DNA from: Anadara kagoshimensis
Taxonomy: Eukaryota; Mollusca; Bivalvia; Arcoida; Arcidae
Direction of reading: 5' to 3'
NCBI GenBank assembly: GCA_021292105.1
Contig: CM037871.1
Span: forward strand, 17,677,960 to 17,741,959
DNA length: 64,000 bases
Shown here: positions 13,955 to 24,620 of the stretch, piece after piece
Layout of the letters: every line of letters begins with the position of its first letter
Numbering within the stretch: position 1 is the stretch's first letter
Notes under the pieces: model-generated
Seen by the model: the letters and a program-made list of their open reading frames with translations, nothing else
Told to the model about the DNA's origin: nothing
The model's database searches: none
Translations under genes and position numbers: made by a program

Positions 13955-16900
13955 AACAACTAATTAATTAAAAATTTATCCAAAACAAGATTTCCAATTA
14001 TCATTGATTATTTCGTAATTTTTTCTAATATTGTTTTAATCGCAACAACACGAAAAAGGGCCAAATTAGTAAGTAAAATATTTTCGAATGTTCTTTCCAG
14101 ACTCTTTTTTATATGTTTGTTTAATACAATAAAAAATTGTTCCAAAGATATTGTAAGATTTTATACATAAAATATAATCAACTACATTCAAGATGAAAAT
14201 TATACCTACTAATAGCCTATGCAACAATACTGATAAAATAATTATAAAGAAGATCAAATAAATACATGTTGTAAACACCTACTGTCACAAGAACTTGACA
14301 ACAATTATAACAATATCATGTCCATTTATTTAAAACCAACTGCAGATTATTGTTTTATCCAAATATTTATAATATAATCGAAATTTCGATGTATTTCGAA
14401 TCCATATAGAATATTTTAAGATAGTTAACAATGATATAAGTTAAGTTTCAATACTTTCAATAGACTAACAAATTATTCAAAATACTGTAAACGTATTTAT
14501 GTGTACTAATTTTCGCTTATTTCGCAGTCGTATGTTTTGCGCGAAAATTAAATACTTTTTATGGTTTAGCCATATTTAAAACATTAAACTACGCGGATAT
14601 GTCTAAATTTCTTATACCGCGAAATGAAATATGTTTACAGTGCCTTTAGTTTTTATGGTTTCGTTAGTGTAACTATGTGGTTTTTATTTGTTATCAGGGA
14701 TCCAAAAGTAATAGCAACTTACAAAATAAAGCTGTAGAATTAGCATTAACGATGAACGAAGCATTGGATTATCATTGTACACTGGTAAGATAATCATAAT
14801 TAAAATCTCCTCAATGACTTACAGTTTAAATTGAAATCCAAACAGAAAAATCTTTGTAAATAGAAGGGCCACTGGTGCAACAAGTTTAATCATAAAGGAT
14901 ACAAAATTTTAAATACAAAATATAGCGGGATTCTAAGACTGTTCAACAATAAGTTTGTAAAACAAACAAAACTGAGCATATAACTTAGCAGAACGTCAGA
15001 AAATGTGGAGTGAAATAGTTACAGTTGCATTTTAATAAGATATGTCATCTATGATAATGTCAGTTATGATGAGTTTTCAATGATGAACAAACAAGACAAT
15101 CACTACTTTTCCAAATTGAAATTGAAATTTGAAAAGATCACATACCTTGAACAAGTGATTTAAAATCAAACAACCATGACTATATCATATTGTAACAGTC
15201 ATTGTTATTTTCACAGGGCAAGATGACCATTTCGGAATAAATTCCGCATTAGTAGTTATTGGACCAAAATTGTGAAACCATTTTTTTTAAGTTGAGAAAA
15301 AAACCAAAGGAATGAATAAAATATACTTTAACCAAATTTAGATAACAAAATACTTCACATCTTTATATCGTACATTGTCCTTAAATGATTTGTTTTATTC
15401 TTACAGGTACAAGTACTAGACGGAAAGGAACCTCAACATTTTATGTCTGTCTTACAAAATAGTATAGTAGTGGTTAGTATTTCTTTATGTAAGACTCTTA
15501 CATTCGAAATATAAAAATAACTAATAGCAACATAATTTGCCACAGTTCATTGGGTTTGAACTAATTGAATGCTATTTGTCTCGTGTAATATTTACCAGCT
15601 TTATTTTGATGGCGATACAATACTTATTTATTTGTTTTCATAATCTCGGTAACCGAAAAATTAAAAACAAACATAATAATCAATATCCGAATCACAATCT
15701 AGAATCTAAGTTAAACCTTTGCAACCGACAAGTCAGGTTAGACAAGTGAAATATGAACTATGATTATTTCAATTTTTACACCATGTTTATAATTTTGTTA
15801 GCTGATAAACTGCTCTTTACATTTAGAATTTCCATTTCAATTAACTAAATAAGTACACGACACCAAATGCGTATCATTGACCACAAATATGTGATACATG
15901 GTTTTATTTGTTTTTTAGTATGACGATGACTTGGAACAGAATAATTCTCAAACTACACAAATGTACTGTATAAGGGAACTGGGCGACAGTTGTATGCGTG
16001 TTCAACAGGTAAGTCAACAAAACATTACCTTGTCTTGATGAATACGTACAAATATGTTGTTTTATTTCAATTTGTTCCCCATACGGAAATGCTTAAAACC
16101 CTTAAAAACTATTGAACTTCTGAGGATAGGAAAAAGACAAGACATATGTCTATGGTTTCAATATTTTTTCAGAACATTTGTCTTTAACTAATTGATTATT
16201 TTTGGTTGCTATAGCTATCCCCAATTAAATATTTTCAGCTTCCTTTTGGAATATGATTTAATTTTCTATATTTTCAGGTTAATCCAAGTTCTTCATCACT
16301 TAATTCCTCAGCATCATTTGTATTGATAACACCAAATGTGTCCTACTTGTGGTATGGAAAGGTAAATGTTATTGATATTGTCATTATATTAATCTGTCAT
16401 CAGTTTATTATATTTTTACGAACTTATTTTTGAAATGTTTCTAACCTTTAAGTAATAGTATTACTATATCAAAACTTATGTTTGATATATTTGACATTCC
16501 TTAGTTCCGTTATCCTTTCATTTTCGATTCAATTATTTTTTATAACAAGGTATGAATTCTTTTGACGTTTTCTATAAGCTTAAATATGTTTATCTTCATA
16601 ATATTTCTTATTTTGCTAAAGTTATTTGTTTTGATAAATTTAATAACATTGTTATATTAAAATGTCAAATATGCCTTTTTAGAAATCGGGAAGTCCAGAA
16701 CGAGAATACGCTAAGAATATGCTTGGTTTTCTAAATCCTGCAAGGTATGTGGTCTAAATAAAACAAGTTACTATTGTAAAAAAAACAGGTTAATAGAAAT
16801 AAGAAAAACAGTTCGGGCATGATTCGTAATATTCCATTCGATAATATTATAAAAACTAGTTCGTACTCTGTTCGAGTGATCTGTTCGCTCCAGTAAAACA

Positions 16901-19900
16901 AAGTCTGCAAAAATCGTGTTCTAGATAACTGTTTGCAAAACTATATACATTAGACAGTACAACTGACACTGCAGAATCATATCTTGCATTAAAGTCAAAA
17001 GTGCTGCATTGTCTTGCTATCCTCTTTTGCCTACATATAATAGTTGTTAACACAGATACATGGAATTTTCATTCACTGTTTAATATAATAATTTGATTTG
17101 TTTGATATCCTGTTGTTATTGTACACTTTAAACAATTTACTAGCAATTAAAACACCAGTAAGCAGTTCTCCATTTCTTTGCAATGCATATAAAATTGTAA
17201 AAGAATTAATACTTGTATTGCTTGCATAAATATTATATGATGCATTTTATCTTTGGTCTTTCCAGCATGTATAACTTTGAAGTTGCTACAGAAAATAAAG
17301 AAGGGACAGCTTTCTGGAATATCATTGGTAAAAAAGAACCATATCCTTGTGATTTTTGTATCAAGGTATGTAAATAAAAATAACTGATGTTTTCCGAATA
17401 TATTTATCTTAAAATATGTAAAGACAAACCAGCTGGAAAAACTGATGATTTGCTTTAGAAATATGGTGTCAAGCTTTGGAGATAACCTACAACTTCAGAT
17501 CTTTAGCATTAATATTTAAAAGAGGACATGAAGGATTATTAAAATTATTAAAATAATAGACAGGAAATGATTTTTTCGTTTATTTAATAAATGACTGAAA
17601 CTTTACTCCCATTTATTTCCATTTATGAAAATATCTATATTAATTTTTCAGAAGTTAGAAAGACGTCCCCCACGCCTCGTGTACTGTGGTATATTAGAGA
17701 GTCACATGTTTTCCTTCACAAACATTGACGAGTTTACCCAAGAGGTATTTTATATAACAAAACATTTACTTTTCAAAAAAAAAAAAACTTTCATCAGTTC
17801 ATATGAAAATCGTTTGTTAATTTACAATTAATCGTAAACATCCCGTGCAGTTTCAATCCAAAACACCAAAGCCAAAGTTAAAGCTTTGAATGCTGGCAAA
17901 TTTAGTAACACGTAGTAGATTCCATCAGGGTTATGAGGTCGGGTGCTCCGGAAGAGTAAGCACCTCCTGTGTAGCTAGCTAAATCTATCGTGTGTAAAAT
18001 AAATTTAGAATGAAATGATAATGGTACCATGCGAGGTTAATCATATCCAGGTTGATTTTGCAGACATGATCTTTTAAACGATATTGTGATGATTGCAATA
18101 CAAATTATATTACAGAAACCAGAAAAATATAAGGAATATAAATCACACTTTTATAACAAGTAAAAATCTTTTGTTTATTTAAAAAGAAGTTATAATATCA
18201 TTACCATCTTGTTTTTTATATTGTTCCATATGTCTTGTTCTTGGTTACTATGGCTATAATCAGCCACAAAAATACTGACTCATGTTAAAATCACTATTCA
18301 AACAGGTATAGCTAAAAGCATGATTTAGCTTTTTCAACTTCTTCAAGATATTTTTAAAAAAATCTGCTACATTTTAACCTGTGAACAAGCAGAATATAAC
18401 TTGGTAACTAGAAAGTAGTGCAAGTTATAGTTATTCTATACACTGTACATATTTCTTTTGTAGGATTTGTCAGAAGAGGACATCTTTATTTTAGACACAT
18501 TTGATCAGGTAGAGAACAACTTTACTTCGGCAAATTAATACAAATCACCTTAAATTATATAATACATGTAATAAGCACGTCACTAATTAAAACTGTCGAC
18601 GTCATTGACGGATTACCAAAATGTGGTTACCATTTAGTAAAGTATGTTGTAAAAATACTAGAAAATAATTGAATATGAATTATAAATACTTATATTAAAT
18701 TGGAACGAAATTATTTTGTAACTCATCTAGTCTCGTATGCACTGTTGATTATTTTTCTAATTTTACATGAAATATGGAAATAAAGCTAATTTGGATTTAA
18801 GTTAGCATTCATAATTACATGTATTTGGAAAATATTAAAGTTATATTTCTTGATTATAGATCTATGTTTGGGTTGGTAAAAGCGTTGACCAGTCTTCAAG
18901 AAAACTGCTTCCATTAATATCAAAGGTAAAACTTGTCAATTACACTTCAGTTAAGCAAACATTCAAAAATAACATATATTTAGAATTTTTAAGGCTTAGC
19001 GTTCCAAATTACTGCTATGTTGATCAAGTAGATTTGTTACATTAAGTTATAAAATCGATACTTTAATTCTTGCAATATAAATGTGCAATAAGATTAACTG
19101 AAAGAAGACTGTTCTGAAACAAAATGTTTATGAGAAGTGTATTCAGACATCTGTTTATACATACAATTCAATTAGTCGTTCATATTAATCAGTTTCAACC
19201 ATTTTATTCAAGATATATCCTTCTTGTTTCATGTTGTTGTCAATGAAACATTTTGTTTTCTATTTTAGGATTATATTGACCTTGATCCAGCCGGACGAAT
19301 ATCCGAGAATGTTCATATATGGTTTACTGCCCAAAACTATGAACCATATACGTTTACAAAATATTTTCAAGACTGGGACCAGAACAGCTACGGGGTAATT
19401 AACATCCACCTTGGGTTATCTTAAATAAAAAACGAATATATTGTCCTAATTACCATCCCAAGGCAACGTGAAAAGTGTGAAATTTGCAAATTAAGTTAAA
19501 CATCCACCAGTTAGGTTGGTCAGTGTTCTGGAAGGGTATGTACCTCCTGTTTAGCTAGCTACAGTCTACAGTAATCAAAATTGAAAATGAAAGGAACATG
19601 CCACTATAGGACGTCAAATATATCCAGGGTAAATTTGGATTCAGAGACATCATACTTTTGAACAATATTGTGATGACGGTCATATAACTTCTTTTTGAGG
19701 GCCCTTATAAGCCTATGCTTGCAATTTTCCTGGGTCAACATTATATTCATTTGTAATCAGCTTGTTTCGTTGTATAAGTTCTCGTAGTTGGAATAAGTTT
19801 ATATACATGTAGTAACAAAATTCAAATATTTATCTTAGTTCCCACGCGACAGACGAAAGTCATGCAACTTTTTTCAAGGTTGTGGAATTTAAAAAGAAAA

Positions 19901-21460
19901 ATTAAGAGAATTTGAAAATTAGGGAAATGTTGGAAAATTGTCAATGAAGTCATGTTTAGGAACCGTGTTTTATTTTAAAACTACTTAACAACAAATGTGT
20001 AGAACGCTACAAAAAAATGTAGGGGAATTTGAAAAAATAAGGCATTGTCAGGGGATTTTCAATGTGGCCAAGTATAGGAACTAAAGTATGTTTATAGAAA
20101 ACAAAATTTAAAATTAATTATTAACAAATATGTTGAATGCTACAAAATTTCTTCAACAATTTCAGCAAACTACACCGACTATCTAAATTTGGTATTTAGT
20201 CTCAATGTCTCATTATGTGTTTTGATTTGTTTTGTATGTTTCTTACTTCTTAAATGGTTGTTTTTATTGTGCCATTTGTTGTGACTTATTTCCATCGGTT
20301 GTTGTTTACAGGGTAACAACTCATATTTGGAAACAAGGAAGATTATCAGGCAGGAAAATGCCAAGATCAACATAGAAAGGGAGGTAAGCAAGTCAAACCT
20401 TTTCTAACATAGTACATGTAGTAACTAAATTTCGTCCCGTGTTCAGCGTAAAATAAGTGATTTGTGGGAACAAGAAAAAAAGGCATGATAAGAACCTTGT
20501 CAAATGTCGTAAAGAAAAAAATGATCATTTGGCTTAACCAATGTCAACGTCTTTCTCTAACGTCAAATTAAGGGAAACACTTTTATTGCATATTGCATGC
20601 AAGACTAGTAACTTTAAGCATACGATCATATTTCGCTCAATAATTGAAAAAGGTAACTTCATATAAAATAACAAGGTTATGGTAAGAGATTCAAACCATA
20701 TTGAAATAATGCGATTTTGCACGGTAACAAATTCGCCATATACTATATGTTTAGTTTTTTTGCATATTATCATTTACATAATTTTTGTTTTCCTTTATTT
20801 TCAGATGGTAGACCGATCTTATATCAAATGTCCTAAATACCCATATAAGGAACTTCTGAAAAAGGAATTACCAGAAGATGTCAACGAATTACGTAAAGAG
20901 GTAACCATTGATCATACACTTTAACAAGAAATAAATATGTTATTCAAAGACATAAACTTGGCAGCATACAATACAATACAACCAAAAAATGCAAAACATT
21001 AAACAGTCTGTTTAAAAGTTGGTAATGAAAATTGTAACAGGTAAATGTGTTGTATAGTTCCACAATCTACAATCCTGGTAGACGAAATAACAATTCAACG
21101 AATTAATATACAAGTATCCTATAAGATCACTTTTAACGGAGAACATGAATATACTACCCCACAAAATGGTAAGAACCATAAAAAATGAATTCACAGTATT
21201 TCGTTACTCTAGGTAAAATGGTCTTAATGTTGTAATAAAAATGTTAATGATTTACACACTTGGAATGTCTTAACCAATGCTATCATCTTATATTTCAGAA
21301 TCATTTGTCAGAAAAACAGTTCCAGGCCACTTTAAAACTATCACGTAGTGAATTTTACAGACTCCCATTATGGAAGCAAGAACAAATTCTCAAGTCTGCT
21401 CGATTACGTCATGTGCCTATGCCAACTGTGTCATTGCAGCTACCTTGTCCAACAACCTAA
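5967..21460 (+). CDS. Villin/gelsolin-superfamily actin-binding protein, 28-exon gene
   Basis: The gene encodes a predicted protein of about 927 residues, with six gelsolin domains then a headpiece. Villins are about 830 residues, so it carries about 110 extra residues at the N-terminus. Family role: binding, capping, severing or bundling actin filaments in the cytoplasm. Exons, all joined in frame by GT-AG introns: 5967-5985, 6175-6545, 6974-7051, 7609-7665, 8224-8301, 8807-8859, 9286-9385, 10014-10124, 10545-10611, 11121-11247, 11602-11680, 12144-12245, 12774-12930, 13378-13475, 13753-13890, 14698-14784, 15407-15472, 15919-16008, 16278-16361, 16683-16744, 17266-17365, 17652-17744, 18464-18508, 18860-18925, 19269-19394, 20312-20383, 20805-20900, 21299-21460 (TAA). 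Diagnostic motifs are PGLQIWRLE (G1), IYVWIG (G2), LYVWVG (G3), IYVWVG (G6) and LPLWKQ (headpiece). AATAAA sites at 21720 and 21848 are candidate polyadenylation signals. Internal exons are secure from phase and domain order; the first exon is less sure. Confidence 0.9.
6175..6545 (+). CDS. Villin-like gene exon 2: Ser/Thr-rich N-terminal extension and start of G1
   Basis: Residues 7-130 of the model. About the first 100 are low-complexity and rich in Ser, Thr, Arg and Lys (for example RSSRSSRPSTSKTF). They contain many possible basophilic kinase sites and no recognised domain. The exon ends with MEPAFLAVTRDIPGLQIWRLE-type sequence, the start of gelsolin domain 1. It is by far the largest exon. 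Its donor GTAAGT at 6546 is strong. Such an extension is not part of vertebrate villin. Confidence 0.85.
6904..6932. repeat. (TC)n microsatellite in intron 2
   Basis: An interrupted TC tract about 40 bases before the exon 3 acceptor. It may extend the polypyrimidine tract. Confidence 0.85.
6974..9385 (+). CDS. Villin-like gene exons 3-7: gelsolin domain 1 into domain 2
   Basis: Exons 6974-7051, 7609-7665, 8224-8301, 8807-8859 and 9286-9385 encode residues 131-252. The G1 strand-helix pattern is FFHEGAAYIVLK, LHYWTGQQCPEDEAA, ERKAHELD, ESSCFLRLFPDGI. In the position where the family has Gly-Asp (a calcium ligand of the type-2 site), this protein reads Gly-Ala. The last exon begins G2 (GRKYIRAIC). 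The codon split between exons 6 and 7 is an Ile codon (AT|A). Confidence 0.88.
7925..8135 (+). repeat. Repeat-B copy 1 (intronic)
   Basis: Interspersed repeat sharing 'AGTACCTCCTGTTTAGCTAG', a preceding GAGGCCGGGTGCTTCG block and a following 'AACATGAAATTATG' block with five other sites in the window. No TIR or poly(A) tail is obvious; it is a fragment of an unidentified element. Confidence 0.75.
10014..11247 (+). CDS. Villin-like gene exons 8-10: gelsolin domain 2 and linker
   Basis: Exons 10014-10124, 10545-10611 and 11121-11247. The core of G2 is FACILDGFPRIYVWIGSS followed by an amphipathic helix (VKAIQMAKKIRNMQRSG) and strand AHIVVIDEKDES. The family's Gly-Asp before the FLLD strand is replaced by Thr-Phe. 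The linker to G3 is charged (KKEDESREECNK). Confidence 0.88.
10150..10260 (-). repeat. Repeat-B copy 2 (inverse orientation, partial)
   Basis: It contains CACGTGGCGAGTGTAAATAG, then AGGTACTTACCCTTCTGGAG, the complement of the Repeat-B core. Only the central part is preserved. Confidence 0.65.
11602..13475 (+). CDS. Villin-like gene exons 11-14: gelsolin domain 3 and mid-protein linker
   Basis: Exons 11602-11680, 12144-12245, 12774-12930 and 13378-13475 encode about residues 354-499. G3 reads RRDSYLLDAGPN then TLYVWVGNQANESA, and ends at FKKNFCDWKEKE, matching the villin end-of-domain 'F..F..W' pattern. The Asp of the type-2 calcium site is retained here. Exon 13 ends at 12930 on a weaker GTTAGA donor, but this is the only join that keeps exon 14 open. 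The linker is acidic (DELWSDDILNDNDQ). Confidence 0.82.
11793..11990 (+). mobile_element. MITE-A copy 6, degenerate (intronic)
   Basis: Left end CAGTACAGATCTACTGAAAA; the interior has 'GCTGCCGAAAAGCTGC' blocks typical of the reverse-oriented interior. The right end is eroded to about GACCTGTAAAAT. It lies in intron 11. Confidence 0.55.
13753..15472 (+). CDS. Villin-like gene exons 15-17: gelsolin domain 4
   Basis: Exons 13753-13890, 14698-14784 and 15407-15472. G4 motifs are SWKVVDDQLESIP, IFSNGQCYVILSR, LYYWLG and VQVLDGKEPQHFMSVL. The family's Gly-Gly-Asp is Asn-Gly-Gln, so the aspartate calcium ligand is missing. A Gln/Asn-rich loop separates the strands. Confidence 0.87.
13915..13955. 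repeat. (TA)n microsatellite in intron 15
   Basis: An interrupted TA tract close downstream of the exon 15 donor. Confidence 0.9.
14484..14641. mobile_element. Small palindromic-ended MITE (MITE-C), intronic
   Basis: Ends ACTGTAAAC and GTTTACAGT are perfect inverted repeats around a 140-base interior with CGCGAAAATTA and TACCGCGAAAT motifs. Similar one-sided matches occur near 48832 (CTGTAAACGTATTAATTTT) and near 29220-29300 (CGCGAAAATTAGTACACCGC). Confidence 0.6.
15919..17365 (+). CDS. Villin-like gene exons 18-21: gelsolin domain 5
   Basis: Exons 15919-16008, 16278-16361, 16683-16744 and 17266-17365. G5 runs from TTQMYCIRELGDSCMRVQQV through SSASFVLITPNVSYLWYGKKS to TAFWNIIGKKEPYP. The Asn-Asp calcium-site pair is Ser-Ala here. 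The Ser-rich insert PSSSSLNSSAS precedes the core strand. Confidence 0.87.
17652..19394 (+). CDS. Villin-like gene exons 22-25: gelsolin domain 6
   Basis: Exons 17652-17744, 18464-18508, 18860-18925 and 19269-19394. G6 reads PPRLVYCGILESHMFSFTN, DLSEEDIFILDTFDQIYVWVG and YEPYTFTKYFQDWD. The Glu-Glu-Asp and Leu-Asp-Thr residues typical of domain 6 are intact, making this the best-conserved domain. Confidence 0.9.
17850..18095 (+). repeat. Repeat-B copy 3 (intronic)
   Basis: It has the core GGTCGGGTGCTCCGGAAGAG, AAGCACCTCCTGTGTAGCTA and the distal ATATCCAGGTTGATTTTGCA, then a 'GATATTGTGATGATTGCAAT' block shared with copy 4. Confidence 0.75.
19445..19690 (+). repeat. Repeat-B copy 4 (intronic)
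   Basis: The core GTACCTCCTGTTTAGCTAGC is followed by the distal 'ATATCCAGGGTAAATTTGGA' and 'AATATTGTGATGACGGTCAT' blocks. It defines an element of at least about 250 bp. Confidence 0.75.
20312..21460 (+). CDS. Villin-like gene exons 26-28: linker and C-terminal headpiece
   Basis: Exons 20312-20383, 20805-20900 and 21299-21460. The headpiece has its N-terminal half (YPYKELLKKELPEDVNELRKE) and core (LSEKQFQATLKLSRSEFYRLPLWKQ), including the tryptophan cap. After WKQ, however, the family's KKxxGLF ending is replaced by LKSARLRH followed by about 15 extra residues rich in Pro and Thr. F-actin binding by the headpiece may therefore be weakened. Confidence 0.88.
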
Positions 21461-21680
21461 TTTATTGACCTTCTATATCATTTGTTATATGCGGGAATGA
21501 AAACGAGAGCAAATTCTGAAGTCGGCTCGATAACGCCATGTGACTATGCCAACTGTGTCACTACAACTACCTTGTCCAACGACCTAATGTATTGACTTTC
21601 TATAGAAATTGTTCTATGTGGGAATGAAAAAGAGAACAAATTCTTAAGTCGTTTCGAATACGCCATGTTACTTATTGCTC
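21381..21680 (+). repeat. 127-bp tandem triplication of the villin-like gene tail
   Basis: The CAAATTCT-AAGTC anchor recurs at 21383, 21510 and 21637, exactly 127 bases apart. Copy 1 is the end of the last exon plus the start of the 3' UTR. Copy 2 would read KREQILKSAR then a TAA; copy 3 is more diverged and loses similarity after about 21670. The duplicated segment includes the last 26 codons of the gene. Confidence 0.85.
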
Positions 21681-21699
21681 TGCCATCAGATCGTGAACG

Positions 21700-22500
21700 T
21701 CCTATACATGGATACATGGAATAAACTAGAGAATTTAAATGGTATGTGATAGATGTGCTGTTAATTTATCGTATTTGTTATGCAGTGATCAACGTACCAA
21801 AAAGACAAACTGAAAATATTACGCAGTTGATTTCCTCAAATTATTCCAATAAATGTTTTATGGACTTTTAGTAATGGAATTTGCCAGTGTGCCATGCGAC
21901 CAAAATCACTTTTGACCAATATTTGAGTAGAGTGTTTTTGGATAAAGTTTTTGTCGCTTATTCTCAGAGTAACATCATTTTACGGGACAACGCCAATTTA
22001 TGCAATTCCATCGTCAATGGAAATAATGCTTTCATACAAACGTTATCGGGTATTACATGGTACGCTGGCGAATCCCATTGAATAACCCAGTGTTTACGTT
22101 TTGAGGATCGTAAAGTGAATAATTGAATGAATTATTGTTTTTACATGTGCGAGAGTATATGACTAAACATATTTTGAAAGCATGTTTTAAATTGCCAGAA
22201 CTAAATTTCTTGTATTTAGTCCTTGATTTAGTTTTATATGACTCACTCATCTTAGAAAAAGTCATAGAAATTGAAAAGAAGCTTAAAATAGGATCTGTAC
22301 GTCTCTTGTAAAATTCTTTTACCTTGATATGTTAGTGTTTCCCGAAAATCTGAGGTCAGAAAAACACCTATTATGGGTTCCATCGAAAGATAATTTATTG
22401 ATGAAGACACAGTTTTATCACGCCTACTATTCTTGTATCCGGAAATCCTAAATTCGTGCTGGCCTCATGACGTGATTGATTATTTGAAGGCGGTTTTGCG
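21700..22500. other. Intergenic, probable 3' UTR then unique sequence
   Basis: AATAAA signals at 21720 and 21848 are the likely end of the villin-like transcript. Short frames at 21881-22311 have no recognisable domain or splice context. Confidence 0.4.
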
Positions 22501-22504
22501 GCCC

Positions 22505-22560
22505 AATCAAGAAAATTTCACTTATATCGAGACGTCACATGACCCGACTTACAGATCCTA
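22505..22560 (-). repeat. SINE-1 tail fragment
   Basis: It carries the SINE-1 3'-end signature TTCACTTATATCGAGACGTC in the orientation of a minus-strand SINE. The rest is absent. Confidence 0.5.
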
Positions 22561-23064
22561 TTTTATCAAAATTAAAGTTAAAAAAACATTTCATTTGTTA
22601 CTGGTTTTATATTACTACGCATGATTATGAAGACTTTGTGTATTTATATTTAATTCATTATTGTATTTTGAAGGATTCTGTGATATATATTTTTATATTG
22701 TTTTGTTATAAAATCTTTGTTTATTGATGACTATTTACTATTAAACATTTTCAGTTAATTATTATCAGTGTTTGTATTTCATTTTACTATCTCACTTCCC
22801 ACTTCTCACTTGAAAGTCCACATTAACTAGAATAGATTTCTGGTTTTACTCAATTTTCCAGTTTTACTTTGCTTTATTTTGAGGTTGTGATTGCGACATG
22901 GATAAGTATATTTGTCACTGACTGATTATTACAGGCTATATTTAGTCATGCATGTATATATTTGGCAGCAAAATTCAGTTTGTTACTACGCTGTCATATC
23001 ACGGCACTTTTGGAATTTTATGAAATAATGCATTCAAAAGCAGCACAATACAATTGTTTTTTCT

Positions 23065-23345
23065 TTTGAGTGCTCTTGCCGGGTCTAATCAAAACATTTC
23101 ACCCAGCACTCGGAATTTAGAAATGAGATATGAAAGTCACAGGGTCCTTAGAATTTAAAAAGACCTTCAAAAACTGATACCCCATGTCACGGCAGGCGTG
23201 GCACGTTAAAGAACTCTCCCTGCACATTGCCCTGAGAGCACTGCAAAGGTAAAAAATTCTGATACTTCGCCTATGGCTGCTGACGTCTTGATATAAGTGA
23301 AATATTCTTGACTAGGGCGTAAACCACTATTCAATTAATCAATCA
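23065..23345 (+). mobile_element. SINE-1, 5'-truncated
   Basis: It begins around GCCGGGTCTAATC and continues through AGCACTCGGAATT, GAAAGTCACAGGGTCCTTAG, CCCATGTCACGGCAGGCGTG, AAGAACTCTCCCTGCAC and the tail TTGATATAAGTGAAATATTC. It is collinear with the copies at 50590 and 37893 but lacks most of the tRNA-like head. Confidence 0.75.
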
Positions 23346-23529
23346 ACCTTTCATAAAATTTAAAAGTAATACACGATAATGCTGTCCCAGTGACAATTAA
23401 ATTAAATCGATGCGGACAGAGCTGAGAACTACCGAACCTTCTTTAATCCGACAGTTTAGATCATTGGGCATGCACAATGGATGCCTTCCGGAGAACAATG
23501 CGGGATTGAGAATATACAATATACATGTA

Positions 23530-23755
23530 GTAATATTAGTTGTCATCACAGCATTGTTGGTAGGTATATTTGACGTCCCATAGTTCCATATTCTTTTCAC
23601 TCGATCGATTTTGCCGGATTACACACGTGGCGGGTGTAGCTAGCTAAACAGGAGGTGCTTACCCTTCCGGAGCACACAACCTCACTTCCCTGGTAGAAGT
23701 TTACGTGTTTAACCTAACTTGTCAGTTTTTACTTTTCTTCTGGATTGTGATTCGT
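23530..23755 (-). repeat. Repeat-B copy 5
   Basis: The reverse complement of the intronic copies: CACGTGGCGGGTGTAGCTAG, AACAGGAGGTGCTTACCCTT, then CTCACTTCCCTGGTAGAAGT. It extends the family outside the villin-like gene. Confidence 0.75.
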
Positions 23756-23874
23756 ACAGCCGACTATAATTCTTAACATTCGCTTCATTAAAACAGCTGA
23801 GAATGCATCAACCACAACAATACACGTTCAAGTTTGAGTGATCGATGCATTGGTTGAATGAGGTTATACATTCT

Positions 23875-23942
23875 AACCAAGAACATTTCACTTATATCGG
23901 GACGTCGCCAACCATAGGTGAATTGGTCACCTCGGCATAGAC
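23875..23942 (-). repeat. SINE-1 tail fragment
   Basis: It contains TTCACTTATATCGGGACGTC followed by a CATAGGTGAA-like block, the 3' end of a minus-oriented SINE-1. Confidence 0.5.
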
Positions 23943-24284
23943 TCCTTATTAAAAATTTATTCTGACTCTGGGCTTTTGCTCTATATAACTGTATTTATTT
24001 GAGTCTTGACTTTTATAGAGAAGACTCTCATGATAATTTAATAAAAACTTTACCCCCTGAATGTCATGAGTCAAATAAAATCCCTGTAAGTGTAATGTAG
24101 CATGTTTCATAAAAAAGGCAGAAAAAACATCAATATAATTGTAAAACAATATATCATACAAAATGCGATAGTTTTATGCGAGGTTTGACGGCAACATGTG
24201 TTAACAATGAAAGTTGATCGATGTGTATATCTACGATGTTTGATAGCGGCCAGACGATAAAATCTTAGTTAGAAAAATTACTTG

Positions 24285-24620
24285 TCCTACTAGTGGACAC
24301 TTTTTTTCTATAAAATTATTTGTCTTTCTAATGGACAAAAATGTCTTTCTACAAATTTGTCTGTTCTTAGTGGACACAAAATCTTTCTACAAAATTTATA
24401 TCTTTTGCTAAAGGACCAAAATCTTAGTACAAAATTATTTGCCCCCCCCCCCCCCCTCCACTGTCTGCTAATGGACAAAAATCTTTATACAAAAAGTATT
24501 TATGCCGTTAAAGGACCAAAATCATAAAGTATTTGTTCTGCTAAAGGACCAAAAGTCTTAGAACAAAATTTATTTGTCCCCTTCCGCTAAGAGGCAAAAA
24601 CAAAGAAAAATTTTACCGAG
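24285..24620. repeat. Degenerate repeat of 'GGACAAAAATCTTTCTACAA' type
   Basis: About seven loose copies of a 50-60 base motif containing GGACMAAAATCTT-ACAAAATT-ATTTGTC. A 14-base C run lies at about 24443-24456. Related single motifs continue to about 24880. Confidence 0.6.
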
